This document shows positions 7,614-16,088 of a stretch of DNA of 33,317 nucleotides, in pieces. Source of the DNA: Bryobacteraceae bacterium (GTDB taxonomy: Bacteria; Acidobacteriota; Terriglobia; Bryobacterales; Bryobacteraceae); contig JABAQT010000104.1 in NCBI GenBank assembly GCA_019187195.1, positions 1 through 33,317 on the forward strand, read 5' to 3'. Position 1 is the stretch's first letter; every line of letters begins with the position of its first letter. The notes below the pieces were generated by a model. It was not told where the DNA came from and ran no database searches. It was given only the letters and a program-made list of their open reading frames with translations. Position numbers and translations under genes: made by a program.

Positions 7614-9584
7614 TCACTCGCCCGCATCCTCCAGGTACGTGTACCCCTGCAAGCCATCCTCATAAAACCGCAGCAGCCGCCCCGATTCCTCATACCCGAT
7701 CCGCCCCTGCCGCAGGGCCGATTCCACGTCCTTGCGAAACTGCTCGAGCAGCGCGCGCGTGTTGAACTGCACATAGTCGAGCACCTCGCGAACCGTATCC
7801 CCCTTGACAACGGCGTCGAGAATCGGCTCGTTCTCATCGCCCAGGCGGACGTGCACGGCGTGGGTGTCGCCGAAGAGGTTGTGCAGATCGCCGAGGATCT
7901 CCTGGTAGGCTCCGACGAGAAACGCTCCGAGGAAGTAGGGCTGTCCGTTGTAGGGGTGGAGGGGGATGGTGCGCTTCACATCGCGGCGGTCGATGAACTG
8001 ATCCACTTTACCGTCGGAGTCGCAGGAGATATCGCCGAGCACGGCGTGACGAGTGGGCTGTTCATTGAGGCGGTGGATGGGCATGATGGGGAAGAGCTGT
8101 TTGACGGCCCAACTGTCCGGCATGCTCTGGAACAGGGAGAAGTTGCAGAAGTACGTATCGGAGAGCATGCCCTCGAGGCCTTCGAGCTCCTCGGGGAAGT
8201 CCTCGAGCTCGTGAGAGAGCCTCTGGATGCGGCGGCAGATGCCCCAATAGATGGTTTCCGCCATCGAGCGCTGCTCGAGCGAGAGATAGCCGAGGCTGAA
8301 CAGGTTGAGCGCGGAATCGAGAGCCTGCTGCGCGTCGTGGAAGCTCTCGAGGAGGTTCTTCACGGTGAGGGAGCGGTAGGTCTCCATCAGGTCGACGAGA
8401 GGCTGTTCGGCATCCTCGGGAAGTTTGTCCATTACGGCCGATTCTCCGCCGAAGCTGGTAACGCCGAGGACATTGAACACGAGCAGGCTGTGATAGGCGG
8501 CGATGGCGCGTCCGCTTTCGGTGACGATGTTCGGATGAGGGACTTCGGCCTCGTCGCAGACGTTCTGGATGTGATAGACGACGTCGTTGGCGTATTCCTG
8601 AAGAGTGTAGTTGACGCTCGATTCGAAGTCGGTTTGGGAGCCGTCATAATCAACGCCCAGCCCTCCTCCGACGTCCATGTATTCGAGCCCGGCTCCGAGG
8701 CGTTTCAGGCCCACGTAACAGCGTGCGGCCTCGGTGACGGCTCCCTTGATCTGGCGGATATTGGTGATCTGGCTGCCGAGATGGAAGTGGAGCAGCTTGA
8801 TGCAATCGGCCATGCCAAGAGACTTCATCAGGTCGAGCGCCTGGAGGGCTTCGCTGACGGTGAGGCCGAACTTCGAGCGGTAGCCGCCGGAAGATTTCCA
8901 GCGACCCGAGCCGCGGCTGGCGAGCTTGATGCGCAGACCGACCTCGGGGCGGATGCCGATCTTGTTCGAGTACTTGATGATGAGGTCGAGTTCGGTGTAC
9001 TTTTCGACGACGGGAACGATGCGGCGGCCGATCTTTTTGGCGAGCATGACGAACTCGATGTATTCGTCGTCCTTGAAGCCATTACAGATGATGGGGGTGT
9101 CGTTATCGGCGATGGCGAGCACGGCGAGCAGTTCGGGCTTGGAACCGGCTTCGAGGCCGAATCCGAACGGTTTTCCGTACGCCACCACCTCCTCGACGAC
9201 GTGACGCTGCTGGTTGACCTTGATCGGATAGACGCAACTGAAGTTTCCCTGGTACTTGTGCTCCTCGATGGCGTTGCGGAAGGCTCCGTGGATTTCGCCG
9301 AGCCGGTGCTGAAGGATTTCGCCGAAGCGGATGAGGATGGGCGGGGAGATGCCGCGGAGAGTGAGTTGGTGAACCAACTCCCTGAGATCCGCCTTGCGGT
9401 TCGGGTCCTTGGCCGGGTGCACCCAGAGGTGTCCGTTCTCACCGACGGAGAAATAGCCCTTGCCCCACCGGTCCACATCGAACAGGTCGGCCGCATCATG
9501 TATTGTCCAGCGGCCGGTTGGCTCCCAGACCGTATCCCGGTCAGACATCTTCAGATTCAACTCGAGTAACTCCTTCTCGTCCAT
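7614..9584 (-). CDS. speA: Biosynthetic arginine decarboxylase
   Basis: This PLP-dependent enzyme converts arginine to agmatine and CO2, the first step of the agmatine route to putrescine and spermidine. It is a fold-III decarboxylase of the large SpeA family. The PLP lysine is Lys122 in the motif CVYPIKVNQQ. A Gly-rich LEYMDVGGGLGVDYDGS segment binds cofactor phosphate, and the C-terminal part contains the family's late active-site segment (TYFCNFSLFQSMPDSWA). The open frame continues 118 codons upstream with low-complexity Pro/Arg-rich sequence unlike any SpeA. From the ATG at 9584 the protein is 656 residues, the family norm (about 630-660), so I chose that start. The codon at 9548 (MSDRD) is an alternative. 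Neither has an obvious ribosome binding site. Confidence 0.95.
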   Translation of the reverse strand: MDEKELLELNLKMSDRDTVWEPTGRWTIHDAADLFDVDRWGKGYFSVGENGHLWVHPAKDPNRKADLRELVHQLTLRGISPPILIRFGEILQHRLGEIHGAFRNAIEEHKYQGNFSCVYPIKVNQQRHVVEEVVAYGKPFGFGLEAGSKPELLAVLAIADNDTPIICNGFKDDEYIEFVMLAKKIGRRIVPVVEKYTELDLIIKYSNKIGIRPEVGLRIKLASRGSGRWKSSGGYRSKFGLTVSEALQALDLMKSLGMADCIKLLHFHLGSQITNIRQIKGAVTEAARCYVGLKRLGAGLEYMDVGGGLGVDYDGSQTDFESSVNYTLQEYANDVVYHIQNVCDEAEVPHPNIVTESGRAIAAYHSLLVFNVLGVTSFGGESAVMDKLPEDAEQPLVDLMETYRSLTVKNLLESFHDAQQALDSALNLFSLGYLSLEQRSMAETIYWGICRRIQRLSHELEDFPEELEGLEGMLSDTYFCNFSLFQSMPDSWAVKQLFPIMPIHRLNEQPTRHAVLGDISCDSDGKVDQFIDRRDVKRTIPLHPYNGQPYFLGAFLVGAYQEILGDLHNLFGDTHAVHVRLGDENEPILDAVVKGDTVREVLDYVQFNTRALLEQFRKDVESALRQGRIGYEESGRLLRFYEDGLQGYTYLEDAGE

Positions 9585-9688
9585 CGATTCGATGGAACCA
9601 CAGTTTTCAGTGTCCGATGAAATGAGCAAGCTGGCAATAGAAAAGCGCCTTCCCCGGGCGCCGTTGTGAGAGGATAGGCGGTGTGCCG

Positions 9689-11344
9689 ATGAGACGAGCG
9701 ATTCTGGCCTCCCTGTTCGCCGCATTGCTGACGCTGGCGCAGTTTCCCAGCCGGGAGCCGTACCCCGGACAGGCGCGGGTGCGGATCGAAGTGCGGGATG
9801 GGCCGGGCCGTCAGGCGGGTGTGCGGTTAAGGGTGGTGGATGAAGCCGGGGATTACTTCGCTCCTCTCGGGCACCTGCCGCTTCCCGATCCAGGCAGGCG
9901 GATGGCCGGCGATCTGTTGCTGGGGGACGCGGAGACATCGCCTTACGAACTTCATGCCTATGTATATGACGGCCAGCTCATTGACCTGCCGGCCGGCCGC
10001 TACACCTTCGAGGCGCGCAAGGGATACGAATACGCGCCGGTGGTGAAGACGGTGGAGATAACCGCGGCGGCGGGGCAGTCCGTACGGCTGGACATGAGGA
10101 AGTTCGAGGACTTCGAAGCGAAGGGATGGTATCCCGGCGACACGCACATGCATTTCCCGGATCCGGCGGGCATCCGCTATGAGATGGAATGTGAAGGGCT
10201 GCGCGTGTGCAGCCTGCTGCTGCTCAAGAGCGGGTATCGCAACGGCCGCGCGGGGGACGGACATTTTCAGAACGTCGAGCATTTTCGCGGCCTCGAGTTG
10301 CAGCCGGTTTCAGGCGCCGGCTACTTCGTCAAGACCGGCGAGGAGTACCGGCACGGGCTGCTGGCGCATATCATTTTTCAAAACCTGAAGTCGATCGTGT
10401 GGCCGGTATCGGTGGGCGGGTTGCGGGAGGGCGGTGTAGGCGGGTTCGACTGGCCGTGGATGTTCCAGGCGATGACGGATGCGCGGGATCAGGGCGCGCT
10501 GGTGACGTGGGCGCACTGGCCCTATCCTTCGCTCGAGGCTCCGCTCGATATTGCCCTGGGCAAGGTGGATTCCATCGATCTGCTGACGACGGGCAGCCCG
10601 TTCGAGCATCATCCGATTCTGGTGGACATCTATAAGATGCATGGTCCGCGTGTGTATAAGATTCCGCCGGTGGAGACCTATTACCACTACTTGAATTGCG
10701 GTTTCCATGTTTCGATGTCGTCCGGATCGGACAAGATGGCGATCAATCCGCCGCTCGGGAGCGCGCGCACGTATGTGCGAACGGACGGCGCGCTGAGCTA
10801 TGACTCCTGGATCGAGGGGATTCGCAAAGGGCACACCTTCGTTTCCACCTATCCGCTGCTCGAGTTCAGCGTGAACGGGATTGGACCGGGAGAGACCATC
10901 CGGTTCCGGGACAAGCCGGTGGCGGTGAAGATTCACGCGCGCGCGGTTTCGATCGAGCCATACGACGTGCTCGAGATCGTCCATAACGGCAAAGTGATCG
11001 CTTCGGCGAAACCGGGCGGCGCGCGTCATGAAGCGGTGATCGAGAAGAGCATGACGCTCGAGCGCGGCGGTTGGATCGCCGCGCGGGCGCATGGCCGCAA
11101 GATGCTGCCCTATGGAGCAACGTGGTGGAAGCAGCCGGTGTTCGCTCACTCCTCGCCGGTCTACCTGGAGGCGGACGGGCGTCCGGCGCGGGCCGCGGAG
11201 TCCGCGCGGCTGTTTCTCGATCAGTTGGGTTTCCTCGAGAGATGGGCTGAAGGGGAGGCGCGCTTTCCATCCGAGGCGGCAAGGACCGAGGCCATGGGCA
11301 ACATCGCGCGGGCGCGCGCCATCTACCGGAAGCTGCTACAGTAG
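9689..11344 (+). CDS. Secreted CehA/McbA-type metallohydrolase (PHP fold)
   Basis: This is a protein of 551 residues from the ATG at 9689 (an in-frame GTG lies at 9683). A signal peptide is visible (MRR, then about 15 hydrophobic residues ending near LAQ), so export is expected. After a carboxypeptidase-regulatory-like beta domain (residues about 25-140), the motif GDTHMHFPDP supplies the first metal-binding His-x-His of a PHP-type phosphoesterase/hydrolase. Later segments containing WAHWPYP, FHVSMSSGSDKM and GHTFVSTYPLLEF are typical of the CehA/McbA family. The C-terminal region resembles an Ig-like domain. The family includes carbamate hydrolases, but most acidobacterial members have no known substrate. 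AGGCGG at 9676-9681 supports the ATG start. Confidence 0.82.
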   Translation: MRRAILASLFAALLTLAQFPSREPYPGQARVRIEVRDGPGRQAGVRLRVVDEAGDYFAPLGHLPLPDPGRRMAGDLLLGDAETSPYELHAYVYDGQLIDLPAGRYTFEARKGYEYAPVVKTVEITAAAGQSVRLDMRKFEDFEAKGWYPGDTHMHFPDPAGIRYEMECEGLRVCSLLLLKSGYRNGRAGDGHFQNVEHFRGLELQPVSGAGYFVKTGEEYRHGLLAHIIFQNLKSIVWPVSVGGLREGGVGGFDWPWMFQAMTDARDQGALVTWAHWPYPSLEAPLDIALGKVDSIDLLTTGSPFEHHPILVDIYKMHGPRVYKIPPVETYYHYLNCGFHVSMSSGSDKMAINPPLGSARTYVRTDGALSYDSWIEGIRKGHTFVSTYPLLEFSVNGIGPGETIRFRDKPVAVKIHARAVSIEPYDVLEIVHNGKVIASAKPGGARHEAVIEKSMTLERGGWIAARAHGRKMLPYGATWWKQPVFAHSSPVYLEADGRPARAAESARLFLDQLGFLERWAEGEARFPSEAARTEAMGNIARARAIYRKLLQ

Positions 11345-11383
11345 GGCTGATTCCGCGTCCCGTCATCGATGGAGGTCTATCCA

Positions 11384-12061
11384 ATGTTTCGACCCGTTCT
11401 TACGATCGCCGCGGCGTTGTGTTCTTTCGCGGCGTTCGCCCAGGTTGGTCCTCGAAGGGCTGTCGTCCGGGCATCGGGCGAAGGCGTGGTGGCAATCAAG
11501 CCTGACCAGGCGAAGGTGAGCGTAGGCGTGACCACGCAGGCGCAGACGGCACAGGAGGCAGGCGACCAGAACGCCGCCGCAACATCGAAGGTGCTGGGGG
11601 AACTGCGCGGCCTGCTCGGCGCCAATGCGGACATCCGCACTCTGAATTACTCGTTGAGTCCGCGTTATGAGGGCAATCCGGCGCGGCTGGCGGGTTATAC
11701 GGCGAACAACACGATTCAGGTGACGGTGAGCGATCTCAATCTTCCCGGCCGCGTAATTGATACCGCCGTGCAAGCTGGGGCGACGAATATTTCAGGCATC
11801 AGTTTCTCGCTGAAGGATCCGCAACCGGCGCGCATCCAGGCGCTGCGGATGGCGACGATACAGGCCAGGGCGGAGGCGGAAGCGATCGCCGGCGGATTGG
11901 GGCTGCGGCTGGGTAATTTCACGGTGGCGCAGGAGGGCTCAGCGGTTACCGTGACGCCGTTTGACACGCGCACCTCTGGGGCCGGGGCGCTCACGCCGAT
12001 CGAGGTGGGGAACGTGGATGTCCGCGCCACGGTGGCGATTGAGGCGGAGATGGTGCAGTAA
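11384..12061 (+). CDS. Secreted SIMPL-domain (DUF541) protein
   Basis: This 225-residue exported protein has a clear signal peptide (MFRPVLTIAAALCSFAAFAQ, cleavage expected after Ala-Gln) followed by one SIMPL/DUF541 domain. The family signature shows as VRASGEGVVAIKPDQAKVSVGV near the N-terminus and an A-x-AEAIAGGLGLRLG segment near residue 170. These periplasmic or surface proteins form ring-like oligomers in structurally studied members, and their function is mostly unknown. The ATG at 11384 is preferred to one 15 bases upstream because GGAGG sits nine bases ahead of it. The gene is 39 bases downstream of the metallohydrolase gene and may share its transcript. Confidence 0.85.
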   Translation: MFRPVLTIAAALCSFAAFAQVGPRRAVVRASGEGVVAIKPDQAKVSVGVTTQAQTAQEAGDQNAAATSKVLGELRGLLGANADIRTLNYSLSPRYEGNPARLAGYTANNTIQVTVSDLNLPGRVIDTAVQAGATNISGISFSLKDPQPARIQALRMATIQARAEAEAIAGGLGLRLGNFTVAQEGSAVTVTPFDTRTSGAGALTPIEVGNVDVRATVAIEAEMVQ

Positions 12062-12158
12062 GGGGGCGTTGCTCCAGCCGATTTCGTCGAGGAGGTGACA
12101 GCGGTCTGGAATCCGCGGCTGTGGAGGCCGGCTGCGATTCGTTCCCGCCGCGGTCGGC

Positions 12159-12164
12159 TACAAT
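12159..12164 (+). promoter_or_regulatory. Possible -10 element giving a near-leaderless fucosidase mRNA
   Basis: TACAAT (5 of 6 matches to TATAAT) lies six bases before the fucosidase ATG at 12171. A start site 6-7 bases downstream of the hexamer would fall on the ATG itself, producing a leaderless message. This agrees with the absence of a ribosome binding site there. The 17-base-spaced -35 position is poor. Confidence 0.35.
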
Positions 12165-12170
12165 ACAGCC

Positions 12171-13907
12171 ATGAAGTTCCACCGGCTGACCCTGGCGGCG
12201 ATTCTCGCCGCCGGCGCGCTGGCAGCGCAGTCCTCGATTCACCCTTCGATGTCGTCGCCCGACCGCACGCAGTGGTTCCGCGACGCGAAGTTCGGGATGT
12301 TCATCCACTGGGGAGCCTATTCCGTGATCGGACGGCATGAGTGGAGCCGGGAGAGGTTCCACATTCCCCAGGCACAGTACGACGAGTATGTCCGGCGGTT
12401 CAATCCGGTGAATTTCGATCCCGATGCGTGGGTGGCTTTGGCGCAAAATGCCGGCGCGCGGTATATGGTGATCACTTCGAAACACCATGACGGATTCAGC
12501 ATTTACCGCAGCAAGGTGAGCGGGTACGACATGGAGATCACGCCATACCCGGGCGACCCCCTGAAGATGCTTTCGCAAGCGGCGGCGCGGCGCGGGATGC
12601 GGCTCGGCTTTTACCACTCGATCATGGACTGGCACAACCCGGACTACGTTCCGAAGCGGTCCTGGGAGGTGAAGGAGCCGGACAAGGGCGGGAACCTCGA
12701 TCGGTATATCGACTTCATGAAGGAGCAACTGCGGGAGTTGCTCACCGGTTACGGCGACGTGGCGGTGCTGTGGTTCGACGGCGAGTGGGAACATTCGACC
12801 GCCGCAATGCGATCTGATGAAATCTACGACTTTATCCGGCAGACATCGCCGAAGACGCTGATCAATGACCGGCTGTTCAAGCGGGAGCCCGGCAACAGGG
12901 GAGACTTCGGCACACCCGAGCAGTTCGTCCCGGCGACAGGGATGAAAGATCCCTCGGGCAAGCCGATCCTCTGGGAATCCTGCGTGACCATCAACACCGA
13001 AAGCTGGGGCTACAACAAGTACGAGACGGAGTTCAAGACGCCGCGCGATCTCATCCGGATGTTGATCGAGGTGGTGAGCAAGGGCGGGAACCTGCTGTTG
13101 AACGTGGGACCGATGCCGGATGGGCGCATTCAGAACGAATTCGTGACGCGGCTCAACGCGATGGGCGACTGGATGGCGGTGAACTCGGAGGCGATATACG
13201 GCACAACGGCCAGCCCGTTCGCCCGTCTTCCGTTCTTCGGCCGGGCGACGGTGAAGGACAACGTGCTCTATCTGCATGTGTTCCAATGGCCGGCGGACCG
13301 GCGTTTGCGGGCTCCGGGTTTGAAGAACCTGGTGCAATCGGCGAGGCTTCTCGGCGCGCGGGGCGGTCCCCTGCGCACCTCTCGCGAGGGTAACGGCGTG
13401 GTGGTGGAGCTTCCCGCCGAGGCTCCGGACGAAGTGGCGAGCGTGGTGGCGCTGACGCTCGATGGCCCTCCCGTGGTGGAGCCGTATGTAATTCAGCCGG
13501 ACGAGAGAGGCGTTCTGCATCTGGGTGTCGAGTCTTCCGAGATCGAGACGCAGTTCGGACAACGCGCCAAGAAGGAGAACTTCCTCGGACGGGTGTTTCT
13601 CACGAAGTGGACCCGGGCGGACGATGTGCCGGTGTGGACGATGAGCGTGCCGAAAGCGGGGCGCTACAAGGTGGAGTTGAGTTACGGCTCCGCGCGCGGC
13701 GCGGCTGGCTCCGCGTATACGGTGTCGGCGGGCAAGGCGCAGTTGACGGCGAAGACGGAGAGCAGCGGCGGCGAGATGGTGTTCCATACGGTGACGGCGG
13801 GAGAGTTGCGTCTCGAGGCAGGGGAACAACAACTGCGGGTAAAGGCCTCGGCAGCGGGGAGACCGGTGATGACGCTGGAATGGGTTCGCCTGGTTCCGGT
13901 TTCCTGA
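12171..13907 (+). CDS. Secreted alpha-L-fucosidase, glycoside hydrolase family 29
   Basis: This 578-residue enzyme would remove terminal alpha-L-fucose from glycans by a retaining mechanism. A signal peptide covers about residues 1-20 (MKFHRLTLAAILAAGALAAQ). The GH29 barrel shows KFGMFIHWGAYSV (His46-Trp-Gly), YMVITSKHHDGFS (HHDGF at 105-109) and VAVLWFDGEWE, where Asp203 is the expected nucleophile. GNLLLNVGPMPDGRI closes the barrel. The C-terminal part (from about residue 450) is a beta-rich, probably carbohydrate-binding region. The protein fits extracellular or periplasmic breakdown of plant, algal or microbial fucosylated polymers. It ends nine bases before the SecA-like gene. Confidence 0.93.
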   Translation: MKFHRLTLAAILAAGALAAQSSIHPSMSSPDRTQWFRDAKFGMFIHWGAYSVIGRHEWSRERFHIPQAQYDEYVRRFNPVNFDPDAWVALAQNAGARYMVITSKHHDGFSIYRSKVSGYDMEITPYPGDPLKMLSQAAARRGMRLGFYHSIMDWHNPDYVPKRSWEVKEPDKGGNLDRYIDFMKEQLRELLTGYGDVAVLWFDGEWEHSTAAMRSDEIYDFIRQTSPKTLINDRLFKREPGNRGDFGTPEQFVPATGMKDPSGKPILWESCVTINTESWGYNKYETEFKTPRDLIRMLIEVVSKGGNLLLNVGPMPDGRIQNEFVTRLNAMGDWMAVNSEAIYGTTASPFARLPFFGRATVKDNVLYLHVFQWPADRRLRAPGLKNLVQSARLLGARGGPLRTSREGNGVVVELPAEAPDEVASVVALTLDGPPVVEPYVIQPDERGVLHLGVESSEIETQFGQRAKKENFLGRVFLTKWTRADDVPVWTMSVPKAGRYKVELSYGSARGAAGSAYTVSAGKAQLTAKTESSGGEMVFHTVTAGELRLEAGEQQLRVKASAAGRPVMTLEWVRLVPVS

Positions 13908-13916
13908 CCGGCGGCC

Positions 13917-16082
13917 ATGCCGATGATCAGAAACCTGGCGCGTAAGCTGACTTCTTTTCTCGAGGGACATCAGCCGCACAGCCTCGATCTCTACCAGGAA
14001 GCGCTCGACTCCATTACAGCGAAGCGGGCCGGGTTGGCGTTGTTAGCCGATGAAGAACTGCGGCGGTTCGCGGCGGAGGCGAAGTCCCTCGCCGATTGCC
14101 TGGCGGCGGCGAGCATCGCCATCGAACGGGTGCTCGGGATGCGGCCGTTCGACGTGCAGATACTGGGGGCAATCGCGATGGCGGGCGGGCGGATTGCGGA
14201 AATGCAGACCGGCGAGGGAAAGACGCTGACGGCGGTGATGCCGGTGGCGTTCCACGCGGCCCAGGGCAGTCCGGTTCATGTGCTCACGGCGAATGACTAC
14301 CTGGCGCGGCGCGATGCCGGGTGGATGGGGGACGTGTACCGGTTTCTCGGGCTCACGGTGGGCTTCGTCACGCAGGGGATGGGAGCGGAGGAGCGAAGGA
14401 AGGCATATGCCTGCGATGTCACCTACGCGACTCCGAACGAGGTTGGGTTCGATTACCTGCGGGATTCGCTGGCCCTGAAACCGGACGAGCAGGTGCAGCG
14501 GGGGTTCGGCGCGGCGCTGCTTGATGAAGTGGATTCCATCCTCATTGACGAGGCGCGCATTCCGCTGGTGATCGCGGGCGGCGCCGCGGCCCCGGGAGAG
14601 TTGGCGCGCCGGATTGCGCAGGTGGCGCGGATGCTTCACCGCTACGTGGATTTTCATGCCGATGAACACGGCCGCAACGTGCTGCTCACGGACGCGGGCG
14701 CGGCGCGCGTGGAGGCCGCGCTCGGCTGCGGGAATCTGTACGAGGAGCACAATCTCCCGCTGTTCACGGCGGTATCGGATGCGCTGCACGCGGAGGTGCT
14801 GCTGCGCCGGGATGTGGACTATGTCGTGCGCGGGGGCGGCATAGAGATCGTGGATGAATTCAAGGGCCGCATCGCGGACCGGCGGCGATGGCCGGCGGGG
14901 TTGCAGACGGCGCTCGAGGCGAAGGAGGGAGTAGAGTTGCGGACGCAGGGGCGCATTCTCGGCTCGATCACACTCCAGAGCCTGGTGAAGCTCTACCATC
15001 CCCTTTGCGGGATGACGGGAACCGCGTCGACGCAGGCGGAGGAGTTCCGGCAGGTTTACGGATTGGATGTGGTCAGCATCCCCACGAACCGGCCGGTAAT
15101 CCGTATTGACCGCACCGATGTGATCTTTCCCACGCGGCGCGACCGCGACCGCGCGGTGGTGGAGACGATTGCAAGGAATCACGCCGCCAGGCGGCCGGTC
15201 CTGGTGGGTACGCCGAGCGTCGCCGATTCGGAGAGACTCAGCGCGCAATTGACGGCGCATTCGATTCCGCATCGCGTGCTGAACGCGCGCAATGACGCCG
15301 AGGAGGCGCCGGTCATCGCGGGAGCGGGAGAGGCGGGAGCGGTCACGATTTCGACAAACATGGCGGGCCGGGGTACGGATATCCGCCTGGGCGAGGGAGT
15401 GGCGGAGCTGGGCGGTCTGCTGGTGATCGGAACATGCCGTCACGAAGCGCGGCGGATCGACCGGCAACTTCGCGGACGGGCCGGACGGCAGGGCGATCCC
15501 GGCGAATCACGGTTCTTCCTCAGCCTCGAGGATGATCTGATGACGCGGTTCGGACTCGCTTCGATCCTGAACGCGACGGACTATCCCGCCGAGGCCATGG
15601 ACCACCTCCAGCGCATCATCGAGGGAGAGAACCTCGAGATTCGCAAGACGCTTCAGAAGTACGACAGCCTGATCGAGAACCAGAGAAGAATGACGCAGGA
15701 GATCCGGAACGGGGTGCTGCGGGGGGAGCGGGAGTGCGGGAATCGGCGCGCGGCGCTGCTGAAGATCGACGAGTTGTGGTCCGACTACCTGGCGGATATC
15801 GCGGAGTTGAAATCGGGCATCCATTGGATCTCCTTTGGGGGGAAGAATCCGTTCGACACGTTCGTTCACGAGGCGGCGGCGATGTTCGAGGAAGTGGAAC
15901 GTGGAATCGAGGCGGCGATCACCAACCCGGCCGAACACGGAACGCCGGACGGCTTCGAGCGCGGGGCGACGTGGACCTACGTCACGACGGACCAGCCCCT
16001 GGGAGACTACGGCCAGCGGCTGGCGCGCGGGATTGCGCGGAAATTTTACGATCTCGCGGAGTTGTTGCGGCGGAAGCCTTGA
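13917..16082 (+). CDS. SecA-like preprotein translocase ATPase, short accessory form
   Basis: This 721-residue protein has the complete SecA motor. Walker A is MQTGEGKT (residues about 96-103), followed by the HVLTANDYLARRD motif, Walker B LLDEVDSILIDEAR (201-214), MTGTASTQAEEF, and the second-lobe motifs STNMAGRGTDIRLG and QLRGRAGRQGDPGESRFFLSLED. The helical scaffold is recognisable but divergent (WSDYLADIAELKSGI). The protein is about 180 residues shorter than housekeeping SecA and lacks the C-terminal CxCxSGxxxxxCH zinc finger that contacts SecB. It is likely a second, specialised SecA, with a full-length secA elsewhere in the genome, although that cannot be verified here. It directly follows the secreted fucosidase gene. 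Confidence 0.85.
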   Translation: MPMIRNLARKLTSFLEGHQPHSLDLYQEALDSITAKRAGLALLADEELRRFAAEAKSLADCLAAASIAIERVLGMRPFDVQILGAIAMAGGRIAEMQTGEGKTLTAVMPVAFHAAQGSPVHVLTANDYLARRDAGWMGDVYRFLGLTVGFVTQGMGAEERRKAYACDVTYATPNEVGFDYLRDSLALKPDEQVQRGFGAALLDEVDSILIDEARIPLVIAGGAAAPGELARRIAQVARMLHRYVDFHADEHGRNVLLTDAGAARVEAALGCGNLYEEHNLPLFTAVSDALHAEVLLRRDVDYVVRGGGIEIVDEFKGRIADRRRWPAGLQTALEAKEGVELRTQGRILGSITLQSLVKLYHPLCGMTGTASTQAEEFRQVYGLDVVSIPTNRPVIRIDRTDVIFPTRRDRDRAVVETIARNHAARRPVLVGTPSVADSERLSAQLTAHSIPHRVLNARNDAEEAPVIAGAGEAGAVTISTNMAGRGTDIRLGEGVAELGGLLVIGTCRHEARRIDRQLRGRAGRQGDPGESRFFLSLEDDLMTRFGLASILNATDYPAEAMDHLQRIIEGENLEIRKTLQKYDSLIENQRRMTQEIRNGVLRGERECGNRRAALLKIDELWSDYLADIAELKSGIHWISFGGKNPFDTFVHEAAAMFEEVERGIEAAITNPAEHGTPDGFERGATWTYVTTDQPLGDYGQRLARGIARKFYDLAELLRRKP

Positions 16083-16088
16083 AGGCCG

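Noticed and set aside
7851..9569. Long open frame (572 codons) on the plus strand opposite speA
   Set aside because: It is the antisense of a well-supported SpeA gene. Its composition (Val/Glu/Gly-rich, no motifs) is what high-GC codon bias produces in a shadow frame.
9585..9938. N-terminal extension of 118 codons on speA
   Set aside because: It is Pro/Arg/Ser-rich, overlaps the start of the divergent metallohydrolase gene, and would make the enzyme far longer than the SpeA norm.
11991..13979. Long open frame (662 codons) on the minus strand opposite the fucosidase
   Set aside because: Arg/His/Pro-rich low-complexity sequence antisense to a clear GH29 gene; it has no recognisable domain.
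14043..15467. Long minus-strand open frame opposite the SecA-like gene
   Set aside because: Arg/His-rich antisense frame without motifs; the plus-strand frame carries all SecA signatures.
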